13,689 nt of DNA from DATGYC01 sp035298385 (GTDB lineage Bacteria > Bacillota > Sulfobacillia > Symbiobacteriales > Symbiobacteriaceae): NCBI GenBank assembly GCA_035298385.1, contig DATGYC010000356.1, forward strand, positions 1-13,689. Reading direction: 5' to 3'. Position 1 is the first letter of the stretch, and each line of letters starts with the position of its first letter. The notes beneath the pieces are model-generated. The model did no database searches, was not told where the DNA came from, and saw nothing but the letters and a program-made list of their open reading frames with translations. Position numbers and translations under genes: made by a program. This document shows positions 1 to 7,586 of the stretch, piece after piece.

Positions 1-205
1 CCTCGTTCACATCGCCGCCCGTGCAAAAGGCCTTGGAGCCAGCCCCAGTCAGGACGATCACCCCGACAGACTCGTCACGAGCGGCCGCTTCGAACGCCTC
101 TGCCAGTTCATCCAGGGTCTGGTTTCGGAAAGCGTTATAGACCTCGGGGCGGTTGATGGTGACGGTAGCCGTGCCGGAGCACTTTGCGTAGAGCACGTCC
201 TGCAA
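1..205 (-). CDS. Crotonase-family acyl-CoA hydrolase/hydratase, BadI/MenB-like (partial, N-terminal 68 residues)
   Basis: Only the first 68 codons are in the window; the gene continues past the left edge. I chose a TTG start at 205-203 because AAGGAGG lies about 9 bases upstream; an in-frame GTG three codons later is the alternative. The peptide has the crotonase N-terminal pattern: a beta strand, INRPEVYNAF at residues 17-26, and the oxyanion-hole segment AFCTGGD at 59-65. From memory, INRP..NAFR and AFCTGGD match BadI (2-oxocyclohexanecarboxyl-CoA hydrolase, which opens alicyclic rings) and MenB better than ordinary enoyl-CoA hydratases. The catalytic part is out of view, so hydrolase versus hydratase cannot be decided. 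It follows the mutase gene after 211 bases and is probably the last visible member of the same catabolic unit, perhaps with its own expression control. Confidence 0.8.
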   Translation of the reverse strand, partial: MQDVLYAKCSGTATVTINRPEVYNAFRNQTLDELAEAFEAAARDESVGVIVLTGAGSKAFCTGGDVNE

Positions 206-263
206 GTAGCCCTTCCTCCTTGTTTGCGTAGGTTGGTGGACCTGGTGTAGTCGTTCTTGTTTT

Positions 264-378
264 TTGGGGATTATGGGGATTGGGGGGATGACTCGGTGTG
301 GGGGGCTAGCAGGGAGTCGCCAAGTCAAAGGCTCATCCCCCATACCAGGTAATCCCCATAATCCCCCCAATCCCCACG
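264..378. repeat. Large G-rich inverted repeat with G-quadruplex motifs on both strands
   Basis: The 16-base arm at 266-281 is perfectly inverted at 351-366. A second, overlapping arm at 274-289 is perfectly inverted at 361-376, so two hairpin registers compete. The left half has G-runs at 266-269, 275-278, 282-287 and 300-305. The right half has the matching C-runs at 337-341, 354-357, 363-368 and 372-375. Each half therefore meets a four-tract G-quadruplex pattern, on opposite strands. It lies between the mutase stop and the crotonase start. No T-run follows either side, so it is not a standard intrinsic terminator. I see no ORF, and no target-site duplication that would mark a mobile element. 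The rest of the 206-416 gap holds only the crotonase ribosome binding site. Confidence 0.75.
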
Positions 379-416
379 AAAACAGAACTCTTCAACCAAG
401 ATCCCAACCCCCACCC

Positions 417-2003
417 CTAAAGCAGACCCGGATCCAGATACGCCCCCCAAACACCCCGCAGCGTCGAACAGACCTCCCCCACCGTCGCATAGACCGAGAC
501 CGCCTCGATCAGCGCCTCCATCGTGTTCTCCCCACAGCGAGCGACCGCCTCAAGCCGAGCAAGTGCCGCCTGAACCGCTACCGCATCCCGCCTAGCCCGC
601 AGTTCCAACACCCGCTCGACCTGCCGCCGCTCCGACTCTGGATCCGGCTCAAACGGCTCGATCTTCGACGCCGCCGCCGACTCGAACTGGTTCACCCCGA
701 CGATGATCCGGTCGCCCTTCTCGATCTCCCGCTGGTAGCGGTAGGCGGCATCGCCGAGGGCCCGGCTGAAGTAGCCGTTCTCGATACAGGCCACGGCGCC
801 CCCCGCTCGCTCCACCCGCGCCAACTCCGCCAGCGCCGCCGCCTCGATCTCGACCGTCAGCGCCTCGAGCGCCCAGGCACCGCCGAGGCCATCGACGAGG
901 TCGGCCGCCCCGCTCTCGTGGGCAATGATCTGCTGGGTCCGCAGCGCGATCGTGGCAGCCTCGGCGGTTGGGGTGGCGAAGGCTTCATCATAAGCCGTCG
1001 TAGCGATCGTCTGGACGCCGCCGAAGACGGCTGCCAGGGTCATCAGCGCCACCCTGGCGATGTTGTTCAGCGGCTGCTGGGCCGTGGCCCGCCCACCCAA
1101 GGTGTAGCAGAAGATCTTCAGCGCCTGGGACTCCAGGGACTCCGCCCCGAAGCGCTCCCGCAGCAGCCGCGCCCAGAGGCGCCGGGCGCCCCGGAACTTG
1201 GCGACCTCTTCGAGGAAGTAGATATCCCCCGCCAAGAAGGCCCAGATCGATGGGGCGAAGGAGTCGACAGCGAGCCCCCGGCGCAACGCCTCCTGGATGT
1301 AGGCCACGGCGTTGGCGAAGGTGAAGGCGAGCTCCTGCACGGCGGTCGAGCCACTGTCCCGGATGTGATAGCCAGAGACCGCCAGCGGCGTCCAACTGCC
1401 CAGGCCGTGGCGAGCGCAGTACTCGACCAGATCGACCGAGTGCTTCAGCCCCGCCTCTGGCGGATAGATGTAGGTGCCGCGTGCGAAGTACTCCTTCAGC
1501 ACATCGTTCTGGACGAAGAGCTTGATGGCGCCCGGGTCCACCCCTTGGCGCCGGGCCAGGGCGATCACCATCGCCGCGAAGAGTGGCCCGATGGCGTTGG
1601 CGGTCGTGCGGATCTGCCGGATCTGTGCCAGCGGAATCCCGTCGAAGAGGCGCTCCATATCAGCCAGGGAGGCGATGTTGACGCCCACCTTGCCGACCTC
1701 GCCCTCCGCCAAGGGATCGTCGGGGTCGTAGCCCATCTGCGTCGGCAGATCGAGGGCGATCGAGAAGCCGGTCTGCCCCTGGCTAAGCAGGTAGCGGAAG
1801 CGCTGATTCGTCGCCTCGGCGTCGCCGTAGCCGGCGTACATCCCCATGATCCAAAGCTGGTCCCGGTACATCTGCGGGGTGAGACCGCGGGTGAACGGGA
1901 ACTCGCCAGGGCGCCCAATCTGCGCCTCCCTGGGCAAGTCCACTGGGGTGTAGAGCTCCTTCAGCTCCAGCCCGCTCAGGGTCCGGAAGGCCGGTTTGCG
2001 CAT
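417..2003 (-). CDS. B12-dependent acyl-CoA mutase, catalytic (large) subunit, substrate unknown
   Basis: 528 residues, the usual size of a methylmalonyl-CoA-mutase-type catalytic TIM-barrel subunit without the C-terminal cobalamin domain; a separate small subunit would be needed and is not in the window. Family blocks are clear: FPFTRGLTPQMYR (36-47), GQTGFSIALDLPTQMGYD (76-93), VGKVGV (103-108), QNDVLKEY (165-172), YIYPP (178-182), SGYH (210-213, the cofactor-near His) and TAQQPLNN (307-314). Compared from memory with propionibacterial methylmalonyl-CoA mutase, Tyr89 is kept (Tyr56), Arg87 is Gly54 and the carboxylate-binding Arg207 is Lys187. The usual HTNS block is replaced by ATTA. So it is probably not a plain methylmalonyl-CoA mutase, and it also lacks the Phe/Gln pair of isobutyryl-CoA mutase. 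The ATG at 2003 lies 4 bases after the ligase stop, with a GGGGGGT ribosome binding site. A carbon-skeleton rearrangement late in the pathway is inferred. Confidence 0.88.
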   Translation of the reverse strand: MRKPAFRTLSGLELKELYTPVDLPREAQIGRPGEFPFTRGLTPQMYRDQLWIMGMYAGYGDAEATNQRFRYLLSQGQTGFSIALDLPTQMGYDPDDPLAEGEVGKVGVNIASLADMERLFDGIPLAQIRQIRTTANAIGPLFAAMVIALARRQGVDPGAIKLFVQNDVLKEYFARGTYIYPPEAGLKHSVDLVEYCARHGLGSWTPLAVSGYHIRDSGSTAVQELAFTFANAVAYIQEALRRGLAVDSFAPSIWAFLAGDIYFLEEVAKFRGARRLWARLLRERFGAESLESQALKIFCYTLGGRATAQQPLNNIARVALMTLAAVFGGVQTIATTAYDEAFATPTAEAATIALRTQQIIAHESGAADLVDGLGGAWALEALTVEIEAAALAELARVERAGGAVACIENGYFSRALGDAAYRYQREIEKGDRIIVGVNQFESAAASKIEPFEPDPESERRQVERVLELRARRDAVAVQAALARLEAVARCGENTMEALIEAVSVYATVGEVCSTLRGVWGAYLDPGLL

Positions 2004-2007
2004 GCTG

Positions 2008-3561
2008 CTACCCCCCTGCGCCGTGGACTTGGCGCTCCTGGCCCTGCCAGTAGATCGCTCGCACCTGTCGCTTCAGGATCTTCCCGTTCGGACTCTTGGG
2101 CAGATCGGTCGCAAAGCGGATCGTCTTCGGGCATTTGTAATCCGCCAGCCGCTCCCGGCAGAAGGCGATCAGGTCTCGATCGGTGCACTCGGCCTCCGGC
2201 CGCAGGGCGATGACGGCGTGGACCGCCTCCCCCCACTTCGGGTCGGGAATCCCCACAACCGCAGCCTCGGCGACACACGGATGCTGGTAGAGGACCTCCT
2301 CCACCTCCCGCGGATAGACATTGAAGCCGCCGGAGATGATCAGATCCTTCGCCCGATCGACGATGTAGAGATAACCAGCCTCATCCACCCGGGCCAGATC
2401 GCCGGTATGGAACCAGCCGTCCTTCATCACCTCCGCCGTCGCCTCCGGGCGCCCCCAGTAGCCGGTCATGATGTGCTCCCCGGCAAGGAGGATCTCGCCG
2501 ATCTCGCCTGAGCCGGGCGCCACCTCGGTACCATCGCTCCCGATGACCCGGACCGAGACCCCGAGGGCGGGGCGCCCCGCTGAACCCAAACGCGCGACGT
2601 TCGCCAGGGAGTGATCCTCCTTGCGCAGGACCAAGTCCGGCTGCGGCGCCTCCGAGAGGCCGTAGACCTGGAGCAGGATCGGCCCGAAGACCTCGATCGC
2701 CTCGCGCAACCGCTCGGCGGCGATGGGCGCCCCGGCGTAGGTGATCGTCTGCAGCGAAGAGAGGTCGAACCGCTCCCGCTCGTTGAACTCCAGGAGCATG
2801 CTCAGGGTCGTCGGGACCAGCCAGGTCGCGGTCACCCGCCAGCGCTGGACCAGGGCACAGAACTCCGCCGGTGCGAACTTGGGCATCAGGAGGTTAGCGG
2901 CGCCCTTCAGATAGAACGGCAGGACCTTGGTCCCGCTCCCGTGTGCGAGGGAGGCGATATGGAGCATCACGTCCGTCTCGCGCACAAAGAGCTCGTTGGC
3001 GTAGACGTGGAAGAGCGTCACCCAGCGGGAGCGCAGGTTTGTCACCGCCCCCTTCGGCTTGCCGGTCGTACCTGATGTATAGAGGATCATATAGGGGTCG
3101 TCATCGGTGACCGGGACGGCGACCGGCTCAGGGCCGCCCCTCTGCAGGAGCGCTTCGAATTGAGCGGCATCGTCCACTTCGATGCGATGGCGGAGGGACG
3201 GTAGCCGCCCCCGAAAGGCCGCCACGGCCGCCTGGTGCGCCGCCCCGTAGAGCAGGACCGCGGCGCCCGAATCGGCCACGATGTACTCGATCTCCGCCGC
3301 CGTCAGCCGTGGGTTAAGCGGCACCCGGACGAGCCCCGCCTTGATCAGAGCGAGGTCCAGACAGACGAACTCGATCGAGTTGGACAGCAGGAGCGCCACC
3401 CGCTCCCCCTTCGCCAAGCCGAGCGCCAGGAACGCGCTGGCGATCTGGTTCGAGAGCGCCTCGGTCTCCTGGAACGTCAGCCTCCGTTCACCCTCGATTA
3501 GGGCGGTCCGGCTCCCATGCTCCCGTGCTGCCTGACTGATTGCGACGGCTAACCGGTTCAT
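2008..3561 (-). CDS. AMP-forming acyl/aryl-CoA ligase (ANL superfamily)
   Basis: 517 residues, a normal length for the family. It would convert a carboxylic acid, ATP and CoA into the acyl-CoA by way of an acyl-adenylate in the cytoplasm. Motifs in order: the phosphate-binding loop YTSGTTGKPKG (161-171), YAGAP (275-279), the adenine-binding VYGLSEA (299-305), the hinge region GWFHTGDLARVDEAGYLYI (382-400), DRAKDLIISGGFNVYP (402-417), and PNGKILKR near the C terminus with the adenylation lysine at about 494. There is no signal peptide. The best guess is activation of the pathway's aromatic or alicyclic acid. Substrate cannot be read from these motifs: fatty-acid, benzoate-type and malonate ligases share them. 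The start ATG lies 11 bases after the SDR stop, behind a GGGGTGG ribosome binding site, so the two are co-transcribed. Confidence 0.92.
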   Translation of the reverse strand: MNRLAVAISQAAREHGSRTALIEGERRLTFQETEALSNQIASAFLALGLAKGERVALLLSNSIEFVCLDLALIKAGLVRVPLNPRLTAAEIEYIVADSGAAVLLYGAAHQAAVAAFRGRLPSLRHRIEVDDAAQFEALLQRGGPEPVAVPVTDDDPYMILYTSGTTGKPKGAVTNLRSRWVTLFHVYANELFVRETDVMLHIASLAHGSGTKVLPFYLKGAANLLMPKFAPAEFCALVQRWRVTATWLVPTTLSMLLEFNERERFDLSSLQTITYAGAPIAAERLREAIEVFGPILLQVYGLSEAPQPDLVLRKEDHSLANVARLGSAGRPALGVSVRVIGSDGTEVAPGSGEIGEILLAGEHIMTGYWGRPEATAEVMKDGWFHTGDLARVDEAGYLYIVDRAKDLIISGGFNVYPREVEEVLYQHPCVAEAAVVGIPDPKWGEAVHAVIALRPEAECTDRDLIAFCRERLADYKCPKTIRFATDLPKSPNGKILKRQVRAIYWQGQERQVHGAGG

Positions 3562-3572
3562 CGGTCCACCCC

Positions 3573-4355
3573 CTAGCCCATAAAGCGGCCACCGTTCACA
3601 TCGATCACGGCGCCGGTGATATAGCGGGCGCCCGGCCCAGCCAAGAAGAGCAGCACATCCGCCTGCTCCTCCGCGGTCGAGAGGCGCCCCAGCGGCACGT
3701 CCGCCAGGATGCGCCCCTGCTCCTCCGGCGAGAGCTCCTGCCAGAGGTCGACCATCCGCTCCCCGCTCAGGACCGTCCCCGGAGCGATGGCGTTGACCGT
3801 GATCTCATCCGGCCCGAGTTCCTTGGCCAGGCGGCGGGTCAGCCCGATCAGCCCCGCCTTCGCCGCCGCATACGCTGCCCCCGTCACCGGGGAGGCCGTC
3901 CGCCCGCCGATCGAGCTGACGTTGATGATCCGCCCGCCACCCCGGGCCCGCATGAACGGCAGGGCCGCCTGGCAGCAGAGGAAGGCGCCCTTCAGGTTGA
4001 CGCCAAGAACGAGGTCCCAGTCCGCCTCCGTGATCGACTCGATCGCCTTCGGCGTGTAGAGGCTGCCGCCCGCGTTGTTGACCAAGATGTCGACCCCGCC
4101 AAACTCGGCCGCTGCCCGCTTGACACCCGCCGTGATGGCGGCCGATTGCCGCAGGTCCATCGGCAACGAGAGCGCTCGGCGCCCTTTAGCCACGAACGGG
4201 GGGAGTGACTCGACCTCCGCCACGACCGCGGCCAGACCGGCCTCGTCCAGATCAGCGAGGGCGAGATCGGCGCCCGCTGCCGCTAGCGCCCGACAGAAGG
4301 CCCGCCCGAGCCCGCCGGCGGCGCCCGTCACCAAAGCCACCTTCCCCGTCAGCAT
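3573..4355 (-). CDS. Short-chain dehydrogenase/reductase, probable hydroxyacyl-CoA dehydrogenase
   Basis: 260 residues, a classical SDR. The Rossmann motif TGAAGGLG is at 10-17, NNAG at 93-96, the structural/catalytic Asn at 120 (GVNLKG), catalytic Ser at 148 (NVSS), Tyr162 and Lys166 (YAAAK), and ITGAVIDVNGG close to the C terminus. Asp36 after the second beta strand (LALADLD) suggests a preference for NAD(H), which fits a catabolic role. The family includes FabG-type reductases and BadH (2-hydroxycyclohexanecarboxyl-CoA dehydrogenase). In this cluster, oxidation of a beta-hydroxyacyl-CoA to the beta-keto form ahead of ring opening or thiolysis is the natural guess. Its ATG overlaps the end of the upstream synthetase gene by 7 bases, so the two are probably translationally coupled. 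Confidence 0.92.
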   Translation of the reverse strand: MLTGKVALVTGAAGGLGRAFCRALAAAGADLALADLDEAGLAAVVAEVESLPPFVAKGRRALSLPMDLRQSAAITAGVKRAAAEFGGVDILVNNAGGSLYTPKAIESITEADWDLVLGVNLKGAFLCCQAALPFMRARGGGRIINVSSIGGRTASPVTGAAYAAAKAGLIGLTRRLAKELGPDEITVNAIAPGTVLSGERMVDLWQELSPEEQGRILADVPLGRLSTAEEQADVLLFLAGPGARYITGAVIDVNGGRFMG

Positions 4356-6442
4356 GGGCGCCCCTCCTCTACGACCAGCAGTCCATCAGCGATGACGCAA
4401 CCCGTGGGCAGGGCGAGCACTGGGTTCAGGTCGAGTTCCCAGCTGCCCGGCCACGTGACGGCCAGCTCGCTCACCCGGGCGATCAGCTTGGTGAGGGCGC
4501 CGATGTCGGCTGCGGGGCGCCCCCTCAGGTTCAGCACCCGCCAGAGCTTCAGCTCCTGCAGCATCTCGAGCGCCTCTGCGGCGGAGAGGGGCGCCAGTCG
4601 GCGGGTGACGTCCTGCCAGACCTCGGTCAGGAGACCGCCCAGCCCGACCGTGATCACCGGGCCGATCGGGGAGGGCGTCACCCCGACCAGCACCTCCGCG
4701 ACGACGTCGGTCACCATCTCCTGGACGAGGAGGTCGGCGCCCGGGACGCTCGTCTGGATCTCTTGAGCAGCGGCCCACACCGCCGCCGCGTCGACGAGGT
4801 TGAGCTTGACGCCGCCAACCTCGCTCTTGTGGGCGATAACGGCGGAGTCCAGCTTAAGCACGACCGGATAGCCAATCTGCGCCGCCGCATCGACGGCCTC
4901 CTCTGGCGTAGAGGCAGGGAGCTCACGCGTGACGGGCAACCCCTCCGCCCGGAGGAGCGACTTGACCGCTCGCTCGGAGAGTTGGCCGCCCTGCACCGGC
5001 CAGCCCGCAGGAGCGGGACCTGAGCCTGGCAGAGGCGCCGCCGCAAGGGCGAGGACTGGCAGCTTCCCGTCCGCTCCCGCCCGGAACTGTGCCATCGCCA
5101 CCGCCACACGCGCGGCCCGAGCCGGGCTCCGATAGACCGGAACCCGGCCCCACTGGAGCCGCTCCGACGCCTCTGGGGCGAGCCCCTCCGCCCCTGTCCG
5201 CGAGACGATGATCGGCTTCCCCGATTCGGCACGGACGACCAGCAGATCATCGACCAGTCGAACTGCATCCTCCCCCTGCAGGACACAGAAGCAGACGATC
5301 ATCAGGTCAACATTCGGATCCCGCGCTAGCGCTTCCAGCGCCCGCCGAAAGAGCCCGGGATTGCCGATCACGGTCGCCGTCACATCGACGGGATTGGCGA
5401 TCGAGCCGAAGCTTGGCACGATCGTCGCCAGTGCGGCCCTCGTCTCCACCGCCAGACTCGGTACCTGCAGCCCCATTCGTTCCAGCGCATCCGTCGCTAG
5501 GATTCCCGCCCCGCCCGAGGTCGTCAGAACGCCCACCCGGTTGCCAGCCGGCTGGAAGGGCGTCGCCAGACCCGCGGCCAGATCCAGCATCTCCTCAATG
5601 TCGTCCACCCGCAGAAGGCCGAGTTGCCGAAAGGCAGCATCCCAGACCACGTCGTCCCCGGCCATCGCTGCCGTGTGCGAGGTCGCGGCCCGGGCGCCCC
5701 CGGTGCTCCGCCCCGCCTTCAGGATGAGCACGGGCTTGCGCTCCTGCAGCGACAGCGCCCCGATCTCCCGCCAGAGCGGCGCCGCCTTCAGCCCCTCGGC
5801 GTAGACGAGCACGAGGTGGGTCTGATCATCCAGCAGGAGCGCCCGGACCAACTCCGCCGCACTCAGATCGGCCTCATTGCCGGTCGTGATGATCTTGCTA
5901 AGGTGGTGCCCCTTCTCCATCAGCAGGGAGGCGATGCCGAAGCCGAGGGCGCCGCTCTGCGCCACCAGCCCGATCGTGCCCCGTGCGAACTCCATCCGTT
6001 CAAAGAGCGGGCTGAAGCCCGCCACGAGGTGCTCTCCCGTGTTGACCAGCCCGATGCAGTTCGGCCCGAGCAGCCGGATTCCGTGCTGGCGCGCAAAAGC
6101 GACCAGCTCCGCCTCCAGCGCCTGACCGGGGGCGCCCGTCTCGCCAAAGCCGCTGCTGAAGAGCACCGCGTAGCCGACGCCCTTCTCGGCGCACGCCGCC
6201 AGGACCGCCTTCGTGCGCTCCGCACTGACCGCTACAAGCGCCAGATCGACCGGCCCGGGCGCCTCATGTACCGACGGGAGGCAGTCCAGCCCAGCCATAG
6301 TCGTCAGGCGCGGGTTGACCGGGTAGACCGCCCCCGCGTAGCCGTGCTTCAGCAGCGCCGCGAGCACCCGGTTGCCCACGGAGCCCGGCGTGTCGCTCGC
6401 CCCGATCACGGCGACGCCACGCGGCCGCCATAGGAACTCCAC
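4349..6442 (-). CDS. ADP-forming acyl-CoA synthetase (NDP-forming acetate--CoA ligase type), fused alpha-beta chain
   Basis: 697 residues. The order is a CoA-binding Rossmann domain (about 1-130, VAVIGASDTPGSVGN near the start), a succinyl-CoA-ligase-like domain (about 150-440) and an ATP-grasp domain (about 485-690). The phosphohistidine expected in this family is His256 (ATSHTAAMAGDD), and the second relay histidine is His538 (AHKSEVGGVKLN). Both are present, so the enzyme should be active. It interconverts acyl-CoA + ADP + Pi with acid + CoA + ATP. In catabolic settings it usually makes ATP from a thioester product. It reads from a GTG at 6442 preceded by GAGGGGGA, 2 bases after the DUF35 stop. 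The acyl group is unknown. Some one-chain members are protein-lysine acetyltransferases (Pat type), but I see no GNAT domain here. Confidence 0.92.
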   Translation of the reverse strand: MEFLWRPRGVAVIGASDTPGSVGNRVLAALLKHGYAGAVYPVNPRLTTMAGLDCLPSVHEAPGPVDLALVAVSAERTKAVLAACAEKGVGYAVLFSSGFGETGAPGQALEAELVAFARQHGIRLLGPNCIGLVNTGEHLVAGFSPLFERMEFARGTIGLVAQSGALGFGIASLLMEKGHHLSKIITTGNEADLSAAELVRALLLDDQTHLVLVYAEGLKAAPLWREIGALSLQERKPVLILKAGRSTGGARAATSHTAAMAGDDVVWDAAFRQLGLLRVDDIEEMLDLAAGLATPFQPAGNRVGVLTTSGGAGILATDALERMGLQVPSLAVETRAALATIVPSFGSIANPVDVTATVIGNPGLFRRALEALARDPNVDLMIVCFCVLQGEDAVRLVDDLLVVRAESGKPIIVSRTGAEGLAPEASERLQWGRVPVYRSPARAARVAVAMAQFRAGADGKLPVLALAAAPLPGSGPAPAGWPVQGGQLSERAVKSLLRAEGLPVTRELPASTPEEAVDAAAQIGYPVVLKLDSAVIAHKSEVGGVKLNLVDAAAVWAAAQEIQTSVPGADLLVQEMVTDVVAEVLVGVTPSPIGPVITVGLGGLLTEVWQDVTRRLAPLSAAEALEMLQELKLWRVLNLRGRPAADIGALTKLIARVSELAVTWPGSWELDLNPVLALPTGCVIADGLLVVEEGRPC

Positions 6443-6444
6443 CC

Positions 6445-6864
6445 CTACTCCCCCTCTGCCGGTCTGAACTTGAAGCCGTACCGGATCACGCCTTCCTCAT
6501 CATATAGCCGACGTACAACCGCTACGACCGCCTGCCCAATCGCCGGTGGGGCGCCAAAGCCGACGAGTTGTGCCGTGATCTTCGCCCCCTCCTCTAACTC
6601 GATGATCGCCACACAGTAGGCGCCATCGGCTTGCACCTGCGCGGCAAACTCGGGCGGGGCGCCCGCCGCCGTCACCTCGGTCACGGCGTGGATCACGCCC
6701 CGCCCGCTCAGGCGGAAGGGGCTCAGGCGGCGCCCATGACAGGCCGGGCAGTGCGGGAGCGGCGGGAACTGGACCAACTCACACCCCTGGCAGCGACTCC
6801 CCTCCAGCCGCAGGCGCTGGGGCAGCGATCGCCGGTAGATCGGTACCGAGAGATGAGCACCCAT
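6445..6864 (-). CDS. DUF35 zinc-ribbon/OB-fold protein, thiolase partner
   Basis: 139 residues. An N-terminal rubredoxin-like zinc ribbon has Cys25, Cys28, Cys39 and Cys42 (CQGC and CPAC). An OB-fold follows (about 50-130) with the family pattern GVIHAVTEV and an acidic-Gly stretch. In the archaeal acetoacetyl-CoA thiolase/HMG-CoA synthase complex, the DUF35 protein bridges the two enzymes and contributes to a shared CoA-binding site. In the benzylsuccinate pathway, BbsA is the DUF35 partner of the thiolase BbsB. Here the gene directly follows a thiolase and an HMGCS-like gene, one base after the latter's stop. It is therefore most likely the non-catalytic third subunit of a thiolase complex. 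All four zinc ligands are present. It would act in the cytoplasm. Confidence 0.9.
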   Translation of the reverse strand: MGAHLSVPIYRRSLPQRLRLEGSRCQGCELVQFPPLPHCPACHGRRLSPFRLSGRGVIHAVTEVTAAGAPPEFAAQVQADGAYCVAIIELEEGAKITAQLVGFGAPPAIGQAVVAVVRRLYDEEGVIRYGFKFRPAEGE

Positions 6865-6865
6865 C

Positions 6866-7585
6866 TCAGCTCCCCCCCTTCTCGATCAAGAGGGCGTCCG
6901 CGGCGCTACCGGCGCCGTAGCTGACCAGCAGGACGGTCTGCCCCGCTGTCAGCGACGCCAGAGCCTCCCCTAGAGCCAGGAGCGGCCCAGCGGCCCCAGA
7001 GCCCTCGGGCGCCAAGACCGCCCCGGGGTAGCCGAGTGCTCGCGCCGCCACTCGACCCAACCGCGGGGTAGGCGGGTTGAGCGCCAAGCGATCCGCCTTT
7101 AGCCCAGCCGCCGCCGCTTGGATCAGCTCCAGGTAGGCGGCCTCCGTGTAGTCCGGAACGGCCACGTCCTGCAGACCTTCACCCCCGGCTGGCGTGAACG
7201 CCAAGCCGGGGTACTCGGCGAGGGCGGACTGCGCCGCCCGAAGCGACGCCAGACCGGGGCCTGACGCCGCCAGGAGGAGCGCCGCCGCAAACCGCCCATC
7301 AGCGGCGAGGACGAGCCCGGTTCCCACCGCACGAATCGCCTCCGTCGACGCGCGGGCGGAGGTCGTGCACTCCAGGCAGAACGTCGAAGGGGCCAGGCCG
7401 AGCGCAGCCGCGATCAGCCCGGCCTGCACCCGCCGTGCATACGGAAGCGAGCAGGAGGCGAGGGCTAGCCGAGCGGGCAACGGGCCGTCGATCCGGCGGG
7501 CCGCCTCAAGCATCATCGTCAGGGCGTCCTCATCTGCAGCACGAGCCGCTGGGGAATAGGTGGTTAGGGACTGAATCACAACCAT
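6866..7585 (-). CDS. HMG-CoA-synthase-like (thiolase-fold) subunit, catalytic residues partly lost
   Basis: 239 residues from the ATG at 7585, chosen because it follows the thiolase stop by one base and has a GAGGGGGGC ribosome binding site. An in-frame extension to 7738 would overlap the thiolase gene and encodes low-complexity, shadow-like sequence. Compared from memory with archaeal HMG-CoA synthase (about 347 residues), the order of elements is kept: EDALTMMLEAA (19-29), ASCSLPYA (43-50), LECTTSARAS (71-80), NPPTPRLGRVAARALG (170-185) and LLVSYGAGSAADALLI (219-234). The nucleophile matches Cys73. The catalytic Glu position (GSES in the family) is Cys45, and the catalytic His (HQPN) is Asn170. 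The N-terminal strand region and parts of the middle are shortened. HMG-CoA synthesis is therefore unlikely; a structural partner of the thiolase or an altered activity is more plausible. Confidence 0.75.
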   Translation of the reverse strand: MVVIQSLTTYSPAARAADEDALTMMLEAARRIDGPLPARLALASCSLPYARRVQAGLIAAALGLAPSTFCLECTTSARASTEAIRAVGTGLVLAADGRFAAALLLAASGPGLASLRAAQSALAEYPGLAFTPAGGEGLQDVAVPDYTEAAYLELIQAAAAGLKADRLALNPPTPRLGRVAARALGYPGAVLAPEGSGAAGPLLALGEALASLTAGQTVLLVSYGAGSAADALLIEKGGS

Positions 7586-7586
7586 C

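Noticed and set aside
264..378. Inverted repeat as an intrinsic terminator or a MITE-type mobile element
   Set aside because: No T-run follows on either strand, no clear target-site duplication flanks it, and a single copy in the window cannot show mobility.
264..2213. Long open frame on the plus strand (649 codons) opposite the mutase gene
   Set aside because: Arg/Leu/Pro-rich low-complexity translation with no domain; it is the antisense shadow of a GC-rich gene with clear family motifs.
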